Assembly (NCBI GenBank): GCA_963850765.1
Contig: CAWKMN010000003.1
Span: 1,612,001-1,676,000, forward strand
Source of the DNA: CAWKMN01 sp963850765
GTDB lineage: Bacteria > Chloroflexota > Anaerolineae > Aggregatilineales > Aggregatilineaceae
DNA: 64,000 nt
Direction of reading: 5' to 3'
Each line of letters starts with the position of its first letter. The stretch's first letter is position 1. Below, in pieces: positions 29,812-40,254 of the stretch. Under the pieces are notes generated by a model, which was not told the origin of the DNA, did not search any database, and saw only the letters and a program-made list of their open reading frames with translations. Made by a program: the position numbers and the translations under genes.

Positions 29812-31021
29812 ATGCGTCACGTGAAATTTCTTCGTTTTGTACTCCTGATTGCCCTGCTCGTGATCGCGATCAACCCGGTCCAGGCCCAGGAAGAGGGCAA
29901 AGTGGTCGTTGCGCCAGGCGAGAGTATTAAGATTGCCGTTCAGGTTGACCTGACGAATGTTCTCCCTGAATCCGGCCTGGATGTCTGGCAGGGTGTTCAG
30001 GTCGCGGCGCAGTTCATCAACGAAGCCGGCGGCGTCAAGGATTTCCCGATCGAAGTCTTTGTCGAAGACGACCGCTGCTCGGGCGATGATGCCACCACGG
30101 TTGCCAGCCGTGTCGCGGCTGACCCGCAGGTGGTCGGTGTCGTCGGCGCGATGTGCTCCGGCGCTACGATTGCGGCCTCCGACGTATACGAAGATGCCCG
30201 CATTGTCATGGTGTCGCCCAGCGCGACGGCGGTTGAAGTGACCGCGCGCGGTCTGGACTGTGATCAACCGCGTGGCCCCGCTGGACAGCAACCAGGGTAT
30301 TTACGACGCCCACTACATCTACAAGGTTCTGGGCGCCCGCAAGCTGGCCGCCATGCACGACAACGACACCTACGGCCTGGGTCTGGCTCAGGCTGTGGCC
30401 GATGAGTTCGAGGCCTTGGGTGGCGAAGTGGTTGCGTTTGAAGGCATCAACGTGGACGACCAGGACTATCGCCCGGTGTTGACCCCGATCGCGGCGCTGG
30501 AGCCGGACGTGATCTTCTTCGGCGGCTACACGCAGCAGGCCGTGCTGCTGGCCCCGCAGAAGAACGATGTGGGCATGGAAGACGTGATCTTCTTCGGTGC
30601 CGACGGCATCAAGGACGAAGCGTTCGTAGTCCGGTGCGGGCGACGCGGGTGAAGGTCGCTTTGCCAGCTTCACGCCTCAACTGGAATACGAAGACTTCGA
30701 CGACCCGTTTCTTCGACACTGTTCGATGTCACCGAATACATCGGCCAGTACCACTATCATGCGTCGGACGCGTTCAATATGATCGTCGCGGGTATTGAGG
30801 CGGCTTCCGAAGTGGATGGCGACGGCAATCTGGTGATCGACCGCGAAGGCGTGATCGCGGCAGTGCGCGCCACCGAGGAATTCGCCGGCCTGACGGGTAC
30901 GCTGACCTGCGCCGAAAACGGCGACTGCGGCTCGTCCATCTTCACGATCTTCACGGTGGAAGATGGCAAGTGGGTGCCGCTTGAAGTGCCCGAAGATCTG
31001 CTCACAATGGAAGCCGAGTAA
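29812..31021 (+). CDS. livK: Branched-chain amino acid-type ABC transporter substrate-binding protein, frameshifted
   Basis: Extracellular receptor of a Liv-type importer. A Sec signal peptide (FLRFVLLIALLVIAINPVQA) lacks a lipobox Cys. The periplasmic-binding-protein type I fold is shown by IKIAVQVDLT, LDVWQGVQVAAQFINEAGG, VVGVVGAMCSGATIAASDVY, KLAAMHDNDTYGLGLAQA and PDVIFFGGYTQQ. About 401 residues; four extra bases break the frame (near 30250, 30640, 30705 and 30715). The ATG follows GAGGAGAG. The ligand may be Leu/Ile/Val, another amino acid or urea; residues do not settle it. A hairpin separates it from the permease genes. Confidence 0.88.
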
Positions 31022-31113
31022 AACTGATCCAAACCAGGGTAGGGTGAACCAGCCTGCTCAGGGAGAACATACCGATGCCGGATCCCCTACTCCATGCAAA
31101 TTGTTACCCGACC

Positions 31114-31148
31114 ACCAGCGCCGTTTGGAAATTCCCAGCGGCGCTGGT
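31114..31148 (+). terminator. Hairpin between livK and livH
   Basis: ACCAGCGCCG (31114-31123) pairs perfectly with CGGCGCTGGT (31139-31148), followed after a few bases by TTTT (31153-31156). It may end part of the transcripts so that the binding protein is made in excess over the membrane parts, a common arrangement. The T tract is weak. Confidence 0.6.
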
Positions 31149-31279
31149 AGAATTTTGCCCCATTACTTAGATCTGGCCCTTTTTCAGGTGACGCGCTTGT
31201 ACTCCGTTCCGATTTGCTCAAAAACCATAGGACAACTCACATAAACTATTAACTGCTCCGCATGATAGAAGGAGAGGTT

Positions 31280-32834
31280 ATGTCACAAGTTACTCAGACC
31301 CGCCGCCTCAATTATATGGATGTGGATTATGATCGACTCAGCGGCCAGTATTTCGGCTGGGTGGCCCTGCTCACCGCGATTCGCGTCTTTTGGGTGATCG
31401 CGCTGAGGACCGGCGTTTTTGGACAGCCGCCTGATCCGATCTATGAAACCATCAGCGATCTGCTGGGCGCCGCGCTGTATATCCTGGCCGCCGTCGGGCT
31501 GGTCGGCGTTATCTCCGGGCTGTACACGCATTCCCGCAGCGAAGAAGCCGTTACATCTACCCGCCTGCTGATTAATTATGTCGGCATTGTGCTCCTCGTG
31601 GCGTTTGCTTATCAGGCAAATTCTGCCATCATGTCCCAACCAGAAACGGCTAAGTTCAGTTTCTGGGGCACGCAGTTGGTCAATGGGCTGGTGCTGGGCG
31701 GCGTCTATGCGCTGGTGGCGCTCGGTTATACCCTGGTGTACGGCATCCTGTTCATGATCAACTTCGCGCACGGCGAAGTGCTGGTGATGGGCACGTTCGG
31801 CGGCTGGTTTGCGCTGATGTATGTGCTGGACCTGGGCGACGGCACCTTTGAAGTTGGCGCTGCGAGTGTGACGCTGATCCTGCTGCCGCTGATCTTCGCG
31901 ATCATGTTCCTGCCGCTCGAAACGCTGGCCGCGCGCGCCGGGCAGCGGCGATCTGATCATCCTGCCGAACCCGATCCCACCTGGTTTATGACCCTGTTCA
32001 GCCTGCCGATTCGTTTCTTCTTCGGCGCGCTGGTCGGCTATGGCCTGTTACAGGCGCTTGGGGGTTTTGCGCCTCACGTGTACGAGTCGCTCAACACGAT
32101 TATCGCCCTGTTGTTTATCGTCGCCGCCGGCATGATCACCTCGATGCTGACGGCGGTTTCGGTGGAGCGCATCGCCTACCGCCCCCTGCGCAAAGCGCCG
32201 CGCCTGACGCCGCTTGATCAGCGCGATCGGCGCGTCGTTTTTCTTGCAGCAGGCGATGCTGAACGTCTTCGGTCCGTCCAAAAAAGCCTATATGCGCCCC
32301 AAGCTGATTGCGGGCAATATCGATATCACCATCGGTGATCTGGGCACGGTTGGCGTTCCTAAAACGGGCATTATCATCGTGATCGTGTCTCTCGTGCTGA
32401 TGATCCTGCTGTACACCTTTGTCCAGCGATCCAAGACCGGGCGGGCCATGCGCGCGGTGGCCGAAGATAAGAACACCGCGGCATTGATGGGTGTGGACGT
32501 GGACCGGGTTATCGTCATCACGTTTGCGCTCGGCGCACTGCTGGCCGGAGCCGCCGGAGTCATGATGGGCTTCCACAACCAGGCATTTAACTTCCGGGCC
32601 GGTTTTATCCCTGGCCTGAAGGCGTTTACTGCTGCTGTCCTGGGCGGGATCGGCAATATTGCAGGCGCGATGTTCGGCGGCTTTTTTCTGGGTCTGGTCG
32701 AGGCGTTTGGCCCGACCATGCTCGGCATTAACGCCGAATATAAAGACGTCATCGCTTTCAGCCTGCTCGTGCTGGTTTTGATCTTCCGGCCCACCGGCCT
32801 GTTTGGCGAAGTGCTGGCAGGAAAGAAGGTCTAG
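31280..32834 (+). CDS. livH: Liv-type ABC transporter permease LivH, extended, frameshifted
   Basis: Membrane permease of the importer. The LivH core is clear: NGLVLGGVYALVALGYTLVYGI, MINFAHGEVLVMGTFGG, and the C-terminal GRAMRAVAEDKNTAALMGVDVDRV (EAA-like loop), FRAGFIPGLKAFTAAVLGG and LVLIFRPTGLFGE. The protein has about 517 residues against roughly 290-310 for usual LivH: about 130 residues with three or four helices are added in front and about 90 in the middle. One extra base near 32215 breaks the frame. Start 31280 follows AGGAGAGG. livM follows after two bases. Confidence 0.87.
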
Positions 32835-32836
32835 CC

Positions 32837-35171
32837 ATGATGCAATTACGTCTTAACCAGTTCATCGACTCGCTGCGCCAGGGCATCTGGGCGGGCTTCG
32901 TCGCCGGGTTGATCATCATTTTCCTGATCCTCCTGGGTGTGCCCGTCAACCTGGAAAGCATCGCCATTCCTTCCATCTTGCTGGTGATGGTGATTTTCGC
33001 CGTTCGTCTGGCGCGCCGCCTGTATGGGTGCTCGCTGTCACACCTCATCAATAACGCGCTGGCGATGGGGATTGTCGCGGCGATCCTGGCCTACCTGCTG
33101 ATGTCGATGATCAATCACTGGCAGGCCGTGGGCATTGACGAAAAGCAATACTTCTACAATGTATCCAGCAAGACGATGACGGTCTTATCCGGCGTGCCGG
33201 ATGCGGAACTCGACGCGAACCCCGAGCGCAACCCCCTGACCGAGGAATATCCCGAAGGGGCCACCCTCCGCACGAACCCGATGCGGCTGACCTTCGACTC
33301 GGATACCGGACTCGAGCTGTTTGGTCTCAATCTGGTCATCGGCGGGTTTTACGGGTTTATGCTGCTGCTGATTATGACCGCGCTGTTGGGCGCAGTGCTG
33401 ACGTGGGCCGCCGTGGCGCTGCAGATTGGGCGTTACCGCACCCAGCTTGTTAGGGGGACGGTGGCTAATCCGCTGTCGCGCCGGGTCGCGCTCATGTTAC
33501 CCCTCATCTTCTTTGCCTTGCTGTGGCTGATGGAAAAGCAGGGATCGTTTGGCCCGGTCCTGGCGGTCGGCAGCAGCAGCCGCGAGATTCAACTGCTGCT
33601 GGGCTTCGGGATCGTGCTGTGGGGTTTGGTTGCCCTGCGCTCGGCTCAGCCGAGTGACTGGGGCCTGGCCTACCCGGTCCGCCTGGGGATCTGCGTGGCG
33701 TTAATCGCCGTGTTGATCGCGCTGGGGATCTGGCGGGTGGCTTCCAGCGATGCAGCGTTTGCCGCCCTCTCGGATGACCCGGATCAAAGCGAGGTCCTGA
33801 GTATCGTGATCCTGATCGCCCTGGGGCTGGCCGCTGCGGCCCAAAACGCCTGGGCGCTGCGCCAACCCGGACACTTTGAAATACAGCTTGCCGGGACCCA
33901 ATCGCTGCTGGCTCTGCTGCTGATGCCCCTGTTCTTTGACCAGTATCAGAATCAGGTGATGATGCTGGTCGGAATCAATGCGATGCTGGGCCTGGGGCTC
34001 AATATCGTGGTGGGTTACGCGGGCCTGCTCGACCTGGGTTACGTGGCGTTCTTTGGCATTGGCGCGTATGCGTATGCGTTCCTGTCGTCTAATCAGCTTG
34101 AACTGAACAGCGCCGACTCGAAGTTTGCGGGCAACAAGGAAACCGTGGCGCAGCTTGCCGGGTGGATGGTGATCACGGTCATCGTCACGCTGCTCGTGGT
34201 CAACGTCGGTTTGCGCTACTGGCGGCAGCGCCAGTCCGCGGCTCATACTGATGAATACTCCCGCCCGTTGATTAACTTCCCGGCGCATCCGGCCCGCAAT
34301 GGCACGGTGCTGCTGACCATCACGGCGATTGTGCTCAGCGTGATTGTCGCCTCGATCCTGGATAATGCCGGGGTCTACCAGGACATCTTCGAGACTGCCT
34401 CGCCGTTTGTGATCGGCCTGATCGTCGGTACGATCGTGGCGGGTCTGTCGGGGATTTTGCTCGGCATCCCGGTGCTGCAGTCTGCGCGGGGACTATCTGG
34501 CGATTGTGACGCTGGGCTTTGGCGAGATCATCCGCCTGCTGTTGACCAATCTGCGCGACTTCACCGGCGGCCCGCAGGGTATCCTGGAGATCCCTCGCCC
34601 CCTGCCAGAAGGCGCAGAGGGTCCGGTGACGTACCTGTGGATGCTCTACCTCGTGTTTATCGGTGCAGGGTTGGCTGCGTTCTTTTCGATCCGGCTCCGA
34701 CGGTCACGCATGGGGCGCGCATGGAGCGCCATGCGCAGTGACGAGGATATTGCCGAGTCGATGGGTATCCATCTCGTCCAGACCAAGCTGACCGCCTTTG
34801 CGACCGGCGCGGCGTTGGCCGGGGTCGGTGGGGTGCTCTTCGCAGCTCGCCAGCGTAATATTTACCCGAGCGACTTCAACCTGGAAGTTTCGATTCAGGT
34901 ATTGAGTCTGATCATCATCGGCGGGATGGGCAGCATTCCCGGCGTGATCATGGGCGCGATCGTCCTGATCGGCGTGCCCGAAGTGCTGCGCGAGTTATCC
35001 ACCTACCGTATTCTGGTGTTCGGGGCGCTGCTGGTGGCGATGGTCATCATCCGCCCGTCGGGCCTGCTGCCCGAACCACCTACCCAGCTTCAGGCGCGCG
35101 CCCGTGCGCTCGTCCATAAACATCCCCCGCAGCCGCGCCAACAGGAGGGCCAGTATGACACAGCCAAATGA
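32837..35171 (+). CDS. livM: Liv-type ABC transporter permease LivM, extended, frameshifted
   Basis: Second membrane permease. The LivM core (residues about 375-760) has MLGLGLNIVVGYAGLLDLGYVAFFGIGAYAYAFL, cut here as overlapping short motifs NIVVGYAGLLDLG and FFGIGAYAYAF, then VTLGFGEIIRLLLTNL, FTGGPQGIL, MRSDEDIAESMGIH and GVGGVLFAARQ. The total is about 777 residues; ordinary LivM has 320-420. The extra 370 residues in front form many further membrane helices. One extra base near 34490 breaks the frame. The last 17 bases overlap livG, and AGGAGGG for livG lies inside it. Confidence 0.87.
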
Positions 35172-35971
35172 TCAGCAGCCGGTCCTCAGGACCGCCGGCG
35201 TCACCAAGCGCTTCGGCGGCCTGGTGGCCGTGGGCGACCTGGACCTGACGATCCTGCCCAACCAGATCGCCAGCGTCATCGGCCCCAACGGCGCGGGCAA
35301 AACGACGTTTTTTAACTGCATCACCGGCTTTTACTACCCCCGAAGAAGGCGAGATCCGCTTTCTCGGCCACCCGATCCAGGGCTTGCGCCCGGATCAGAT
35401 CACGGCCAGGGGCATCGCCCGCACATACCAGAATATTCACCTGTTCGCCGGGATGACCGTCCTCGAAAACGTGATGGTGGGCATCCACTCCAACCTGCGC
35501 AGCACGCCGATGGGAGCGGTGCTCCGCACGCCGATCAATCTAGATGAAGAAGATGCCGTCCTGGCGAGGGCCTATTCGCTGCTGGAATTCATCGAGCTGG
35601 ACAAGGACGGCGATCTGCTGGCGACCAATCTGGCCTATGGCAGCCAGCGCCGGTTGGAGATCGCGCGCGCCCTCGCCAGCGATCCGAAGCTGCTGCTGCT
35701 CGACGAACCCACCGCCGGGATGAATCCGCAGGAAACCGAAGCGACGATGCACTTCATCCGCCGGCTGCGCGACGAGCGCGGGCTGACGATCCTGCTCATC
35801 GAACACGATATGAACGTCGTGATGAATATCTCGGATCAGGTGACGGTGTTGGACTATGGCCGCAAGATTTCCGAAGGAACGCCCGCCGAAGTCCAGCGCG
35901 ATCCGCTGGTGATTGAAGCGTACCTGGGAACCTCTGCCGACAAAGTAGAAGTCGGCCTGCTGGAATTCTAG
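35155..35971 (+). CDS. livG: Liv-type ABC transporter ATP-binding protein LivG, frameshifted
   Basis: First ATPase of the importer. Walker A is GPNGAGKTTFFNCITGF; the signature region is degenerate, reading LAYGSQRRLEIARAL, as is usual in LivG; Walker B is KLLLLDEPTAGMNP, and the switch His is in LLIEHDMNVV. About 271 residues. One extra C in a run near 35340 breaks the frame just after the Walker A helix (FYYP to EEGEIRF). The ATG at 35155 has AGGAGGG ahead of it, inside the livM end. Confidence 0.92.
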
Positions 35972-35985
35972 ACGGGACGGCGACG

Positions 35986-36699
35986 ATGGCACTGCTCGAA
36001 GTTGAAAATCTGCACACGTATTACGGCAAAATCCACGCGCTGCGTGGGATCTCGCTGAATGTCGAGGAAGGCGAGATCGTCACCCTGATCGGCGGGAACG
36101 GCGCGGGCAAAACCAGCACGCTGAACACCATCTGCGGCATTGTGCGCAGCGCCGAGGGCCGTGTGCTGCTGGCCGACGAGGATATCACCCACCTGCCTCC
36201 GCACCTGATCGTCGAGCGCGGCGTGATCCAGTCGCCCGAAGGCCGCAAGATCTTCCAGCGCCTGACGGTGATGGATAACCTGGATATGGGCGCGTATGCC
36301 CGTTCGGATCTGCACGGCATCGCCAGCGACCTTGAATTTGTGTTTCACACCTTCCCGCGCCTCAAAGAGCGGCAGAAGCAGCTCGGCGGCACGCTCTCCG
36401 GCGGTGAGCAGCAGATGCTCGCCATCGGGCGCGCGCTGATGGGCCGGCCGCGCGTGCTGCTGCTGGACGAGCCATCGATGGGGCTTGCGCCCCTGCTGGT
36501 GCGCGATATTTTCCGCATCATCAAATATCTGAACCAGCACGGCACGACTATCTTGCTGGTGGAGCAGAACGCCCTGATGGCGCTGGCGGTTGCCAACCGG
36601 GGATATGTGCTCCAGACCGGCACGATCACGCTCTCTGATGAAGCGGCCGCGCTGCGCGAGAACGAAATGGTCCGGGTGGCTTACCTGGGTGAGCATTAG
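35986..36699 (+). CDS. livF: Liv-type ABC transporter ATP-binding protein LivF
   Basis: Second ATPase of the importer, 237 residues, with intact frame. Walker A GGNGAGKTSTLNTI, signature TLSGGEQQMLAIGRALM, Walker B VLLLDEPSMGLAPLL and the switch His replaced by Gln in LLVEQNALMAL, the usual form in LivF. The C-terminal VAYLGEH is typical. It begins 14 bases behind livG with a short GGGACGG site and is followed by a lipoprotein gene in the same transcript. Confidence 0.95.
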   Translation: MALLEVENLHTYYGKIHALRGISLNVEEGEIVTLIGGNGAGKTSTLNTICGIVRSAEGRVLLADEDITHLPPHLIVERGVIQSPEGRKIFQRLTVMDNLDMGAYARSDLHGIASDLEFVFHTFPRLKERQKQLGGTLSGGEQQMLAIGRALMGRPRVLLLDEPSMGLAPLLVRDIFRIIKYLNQHGTTILLVEQNALMALAVANRGYVLQTGTITLSDEAAALRENEMVRVAYLGEH

Positions 36700-36715
36700 A
36701 ACAGGAGCGAATGAC

Positions 36716-37231
36716 GTGAAACGTGCCAGCTTGTTTCTGTTTGTGGTGCTGATCGGGGTGATGCTGGCCGGCTGTGGCGAGAGCCCCCGGTCTCGGGCCA
36801 AGGACTTTTCGCAATATCTACCCAGAGAAGTGGGCGAGTGGACGCGCAATGACGATGAGACGGTCGAACTGCTCGCCAACACCGTGACCAACACCGGCCA
36901 TATCACGATGGTCTATGAAGGCCCGGACGATGCCCTGGCCTATGTCGTCATCGAAGCGCACCCTACCCTGGACGCCGCCGAAGTCGCCTTCACGGACCGC
37001 CTGCGGAATCTCTCGCTGCAAGGCATTGTCTTCGACCGCGACCGCCAGCCGCCCAAGGCCACGGCGGATATTGCGCAGCAGGGGCGCGCGCGGTATGCGC
37101 TGCTGCAAGAAGACGGGATCATGGTCGAGATCGATACGCTGGCGGTTGCTGAGGATACGCCGGTCAGCGACGAGGCGTTTGACGCCCTGCTGACGATGGT
37201 GCGCGACGCCTACGCGAAGATTCTGGAGTGA
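36716..37231 (+). CDS. Small lipoprotein
   Basis: A 171-residue protein starting with a lipoprotein signal (LFLFVVLIGVMLAGCGE; lipobox LAGC). The mature part is about 150 residues, acidic, with no domain I recognise; it alternates beta-like segments and ends VRDAYAKILE. The GTG at 36716 is preferred because AGGAGCG stands seven bases ahead, 16 bases after livF. Its place as last gene of the Liv operon suggests a cell-envelope partner of the transporter, but this is inference. Confidence 0.7.
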   Translation: MKRASLFLFVVLIGVMLAGCGESPRSRAKDFSQYLPREVGEWTRNDDETVELLANTVTNTGHITMVYEGPDDALAYVVIEAHPTLDAAEVAFTDRLRNLSLQGIVFDRDRQPPKATADIAQQGRARYALLQEDGIMVEIDTLAVAEDTPVSDEAFDALLTMVRDAYAKILE

Positions 37232-37257
37232 TAAGCCGCAGCTTCCAATGCGGTTTT

Positions 37258-37285
37258 GTAGGGGCGTATTGCGATACGCCCCTAC
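37258..37285. repeat. Perfect 12-bp palindromic hairpin between convergent genes
   Basis: GTAGGGGCGTAT and ATACGCCCCTAC flank a TGCG loop. It lies between the ends of the lipoprotein gene and the FeoB permease gene and can serve as a terminator for both. Elements of this GTAGGGGCGTAT form are dispersed intergenic repeats in many draft genomes (general knowledge, not checked here). Confidence 0.8.
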
Positions 37286-37297
37286 GCTCTTTCTGAG

Positions 37298-38710
37298 TTA
37301 CACCCACCCCATCAGCCGCGCAATCGTGGCCGTCGTCAGCGTAATGCCAATCCCCAGAGCGACCGGCAGCAGCGTGGCAACCGCCGTCCACTTCAGGCTC
37401 TTCGTCTCGTTATAGATCGTCAGGATCGTGGTGCTGCACGGGTTGTGCAGCAGACTGAAGAGCATCAGGTTCACCGCCGTAAGCGTGGTCCAGCCGCCCG
37501 CGTGCAGAATATCGTGGATCGCCGTGTTCGAGTCCAGATCGAACATCACACCCGCGCCTTCACCCACGCCCGACAATCCCGCCGTGAGCACGGTCAGCAT
37601 CAGCACTGTGGGGATGACGATCTCGTTGGCCGGGATGGCGACGATATACGCCACCAGGATCACGCCGTTCAGCCCGATCAGCCAGCCGAAATCATCCAGA
37701 AAATGCACCATGTGTTCGGCCACACTCTGGTCGGCCACCGTCACGTTGGAGATCGCCCAGATCACGACACCTGCCGGCACGGCCATCGTGACCGCGCGCC
37801 ACAGCACAATCAGCGTGCGGTCGATGATCGACGTGTAAAGCGTCTGCAGGATTGCCGGCGGGCGATACGGGGGCAGTTCCAGGCTGAAGACGGACGCTTC
37901 GCCTTTTAGCACCGTGCGGGAGAGCGCCCACGACACGACAAACGTCATGACCACACCCAGCACCGCGATCCCGACCACCGCTGCCGCCGAGATCAGCCCG
38001 GCCAGCGCCGCTGGGACCGCGCTGCCGATGAAGATGGTGGATACCATGATCAGAGTCGGCCAGCGCCCGTTACAGATGGCGAAGTTGTTGGTGATGATCG
38101 CGATCAGCCGCTCGCGCGGGCTGTCGATCACACGCGTTGCCACGACGCCAGCCGCATTGCAGCCCCAGCCCATCGTCATCGAGAGCGCCTGCTTGCCGTG
38201 CGCCCCGGCCCGGCTGAACAGCCGATCCAGGTTGAAGGCCACGCGCGGCAGATAGCCGAAATCTTCCAGCAAGGTGAACACCGGGAAGAAGATCGCCATG
38301 GGGGGCAGCATCACGCTGATCACCCAGGCCGCCGCGAGATACGCACCGTCGAACAGCACGCCGCTCAGCCACCAGGGGAAATGCAGCATCGCGCCCAAGT
38401 CTATCAGCACGGGGTGAACCTTGTCCAGCAGCAGCGTCGCCAGCATCGCGGATGGCACGTTCGCACCCTGGATCGTGATCCAGAAGACCGCCGTCAGCAG
38501 CAGGATCATGATCGGGAAGCCCCAGGTGCGGCTGGTCACGAGCCGGTCAATGGTGCGATCCAGGTCGAAGCGGGCGCGCTCACCGGGGCGCGTCACCGCG
38601 CGATCCGCGATCTGCGCGGCTTCGGTATACAGCGCTTCGGTCACGTGGTCCTGAAAATGGTCGCCCAGGTTTTGCCGGAGCGATTGCGCCGTCAGGAGGA
38701 TGTCGGTCAT
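37298..38710 (-). CDS. feoB: FeoB permease part (ferrous iron transport, separate ORF)
   Basis: A 470-residue membrane protein equal to the transmembrane half of FeoB. Gate domains have SMTMGWGCNAAGVVATRVID and FSLLHNPCSTTILTIYNETKS, both with the conserved Cys that belongs to the iron path; at least eight hydrophobic helices are seen. The GTPase half is encoded by the preceding gene, whose stop overlaps this ATG as ATGA, with GGAGGTG seven bases ahead. That ribosome site speaks for a true split into two polypeptides and not a frameshift. Fe(II) crosses the membrane driven or gated by the GTPase. Confidence 0.88.
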   Translation of the reverse strand: MTDILLTAQSLRQNLGDHFQDHVTEALYTEAAQIADRAVTRPGERARFDLDRTIDRLVTSRTWGFPIMILLLTAVFWITIQGANVPSAMLATLLLDKVHPVLIDLGAMLHFPWWLSGVLFDGAYLAAAWVISVMLPPMAIFFPVFTLLEDFGYLPRVAFNLDRLFSRAGAHGKQALSMTMGWGCNAAGVVATRVIDSPRERLIAIITNNFAICNGRWPTLIMVSTIFIGSAVPAALAGLISAAAVVGIAVLGVVMTFVVSWALSRTVLKGEASVFSLELPPYRPPAILQTLYTSIIDRTLIVLWRAVTMAVPAGVVIWAISNVTVADQSVAEHMVHFLDDFGWLIGLNGVILVAYIVAIPANEIVIPTVLMLTVLTAGLSGVGEGAGVMFDLDSNTAIHDILHAGGWTTLTAVNLMLFSLLHNPCSTTILTIYNETKSLKWTAVATLLPVALGIGITLTTATIARLMGWV

Positions 38711-39553
38711 GCGGGCACCTCCGCGACAAACATCCGATCAGGAGCCGGGCGCGTGCTCTCGCTGCGCGACAGATCGCCCAGGCTGCCATCGCGGATCGCC
38801 TGCTCGATCTGGGCATCGCCGTCCAGCAGGCGCAGCGCCACCCAGCGCGCATTCGGCAGGCCGGGGAAGGCCGTTTCGATCTCGCGCACCAGGGTATTGA
38901 CGGCATGGTTCAACTGCGGATCGGGCATCGGCGGCGATGCGGTGCGGGCGCGATTTGATTTCACCTGCGGCTACCTCATGTACTGCTTGCAGCAGGTCGC
39001 GGATACCATCGTAACGCCGCGCCGACGTTGGGATCACCGGCACGCCGAGATCGCGCGCCAGCCGCCGGTCGTCCACCTGGATGCCGTGCCGCTTGGCTTC
39101 GTCCATCAGGTTCAGGCAGATCACGACTCGGTCGGTGATCTCCAGCACCTGCAATGCCAGGTTCAGATTGCGTTCCAGCCGTGTCGCGTCCACGACGATG
39201 ACCGTCACATCCGGCTGGCCGAACAGGATAAAATCGCGCGCGATTTCTTCGTCCACGCTGGACGCCAGCAGCGAATACGTGCCGGGCAGATCGACCAGCT
39301 TGAACCGCTTATCGCCGTACTCGAAACCACCTTCAGCACGCGCAACGGTTTTCCCCGGCCAGTTGCCGGTATGCTGCCGCAGCCCGGTCAGCGCGTTAAA
39401 GACCGTGCTTTTGCCGGTGTTCGGATTGCCGGCCAGTGCGACCACATAATCCCACTTATCCACGTTGACACCCAGCCGTGAGAGATGCCGGTTCATCGGG
39501 CAGGTCGCGCAGCCCGACGTGGAGTTGAGAGTCTGGGTTTGAGTTGTTGCCAC
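38707..39553 (-). CDS. feoB: FeoB GTPase part (G-protein domain), frameshifted
   Basis: About 281 residues: the cytoplasmic G domain and helical spacer of FeoB. G1 is ALAGNPNTGKSTVFNALTG, G2 in TGNWPGKTV, G3 VDLPGTYSL, G4 LNLMDEAKR and G5 near PTSAR. A short N-terminal extension has CATCPMNRH, two Cys that could bind iron or zinc. After G5 the spacer has TLVREIETAFPGLPNARWVA. One extra base near 38950 breaks the frame between GEIK and RARTASPP. It follows feoA by five bases and precedes the permease part by overlap. Confidence 0.88.
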
Positions 39554-39558
39554 GGTGT

Positions 39559-39846
39559 TTATTCTTCTCCTTCGATGGGGGCGTCGGTGATCAACACCAG
39601 ACGGGCCTGTTCCTGCCGCAGCGCGACCAGCGCACCGCGCACGCGATACGCCACGGGATCGCCCAACGGGCTGTTCATTTCTGCCGTAATGCGCGTGCCG
39701 GGCACCATGCCGAGATCCATCATGCGGCGGCGCTCCGGTCCCTGGCTGTGCAGGGCGATCACCACCCCGGATTGTCCGGGTAGCAGGTCGGCCAGGGTTT
39801 GCTGCGGTCGGTTGTTTGAGTTCAATGACGCTTCCATGTCCACCAT
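39559..39846 (-). CDS. feoA: Ferrous iron transport protein A
   Basis: A 95-residue SH3-like cytoplasmic protein that helps FeoB. Motifs: LADLLPGQSGVV, RRRMMDLGMVPGTRI and GDPVAYRVRGALVALRQEQA. It is first in the feoA-feoB operon, about 35 bases behind a consensus promoter carrying a DtxR-like dyad. A second in-frame ATG three codons later is an alternative start. Confidence 0.92.
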   Translation of the reverse strand: MVDMEASLNSNNRPQQTLADLLPGQSGVVIALHSQGPERRRMMDLGMVPGTRITAEMNSPLGDPVAYRVRGALVALRQEQARLVLITDAPIEGEE

Positions 39847-39887
39847 GTCGAATCTGAATGATGAAATCTGAATTTCGATATGGTGTG

Positions 39888-39916
39888 ATTATAATTTAGG
39901 TGTACCAAAATGTCAA
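39888..39916 (-). promoter_or_regulatory. Consensus promoter of the feo operon with a dyad in the spacer
   Basis: On the minus strand TTGACA (39916-39911) and TATAAT (39893-39888) match the consensus in all twelve bases with a 17-base spacer. The spacer holds the near-palindrome TTTAGGT-GT-ACCAAAA (39895-39910 on the plus strand), like operators of DtxR/IdeR/MntR metal repressors. Repression by iron-loaded regulator would fit, but no such repressor gene is in the window. Confidence 0.72.
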
Positions 39917-39987
39917 GCGGAGTGATATTCACAATATGTCAGAACCCCTTGACAAATGAGGGAAGAGTCGGTCAGACCCTTTGAAAA

Positions 39988-40226
39988 CCTCACCCCCCAG
40001 CCCCCTCTCCGCGTGTGGAGAGGGGATTTAGGGGTGAGGTAAATCTGTTCAAACGGGTTCTCAGGGCCGAGTACGCGGTGGCTTTTGGAAAGAGGTGCCC
40101 GAACGGCCTGTTGTTTACCCCTCCCTAAATCCCTCCCCGTAAACGGAGAGGGACTTAGCGCTCCCCTTTCTCCGCGCGCGGGGATAAGGGGCGCCGACCG
40201 AAGGTCGGACGGGGATAGGGGTCAAA
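39988..40226. repeat. Two palindromic intergenic repeats (CCCTCTCC family)
   Basis: 39988-40039 is an inverted repeat with arms CCTCACCCC and GGGGTGAGG around a smaller CCTCTCC/GGAGAGG hairpin. 40114-40226 is a composite of TTTACCCCTCCCTAAAT, a CCCTCCCCGTAAACGGAGAGGG hairpin (written here only by its arms) and a CCGACCGAAGGTCGG hairpin ending GGATAGGGGT. The same composite occurs inverted at 45302-45413 and in part at 55567-55684. These fill most of the 408-base gap between feoA and the TrmB gene. Confidence 0.8.
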
Positions 40227-40254
40227 AACGCATGATTGGCTTTACGTCGGGTCT

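Noticed and set aside
39988..40226. Insertion sequence remnant
   Set aside because: No transposase fragment or target duplication; the modules recur as small palindromes only.
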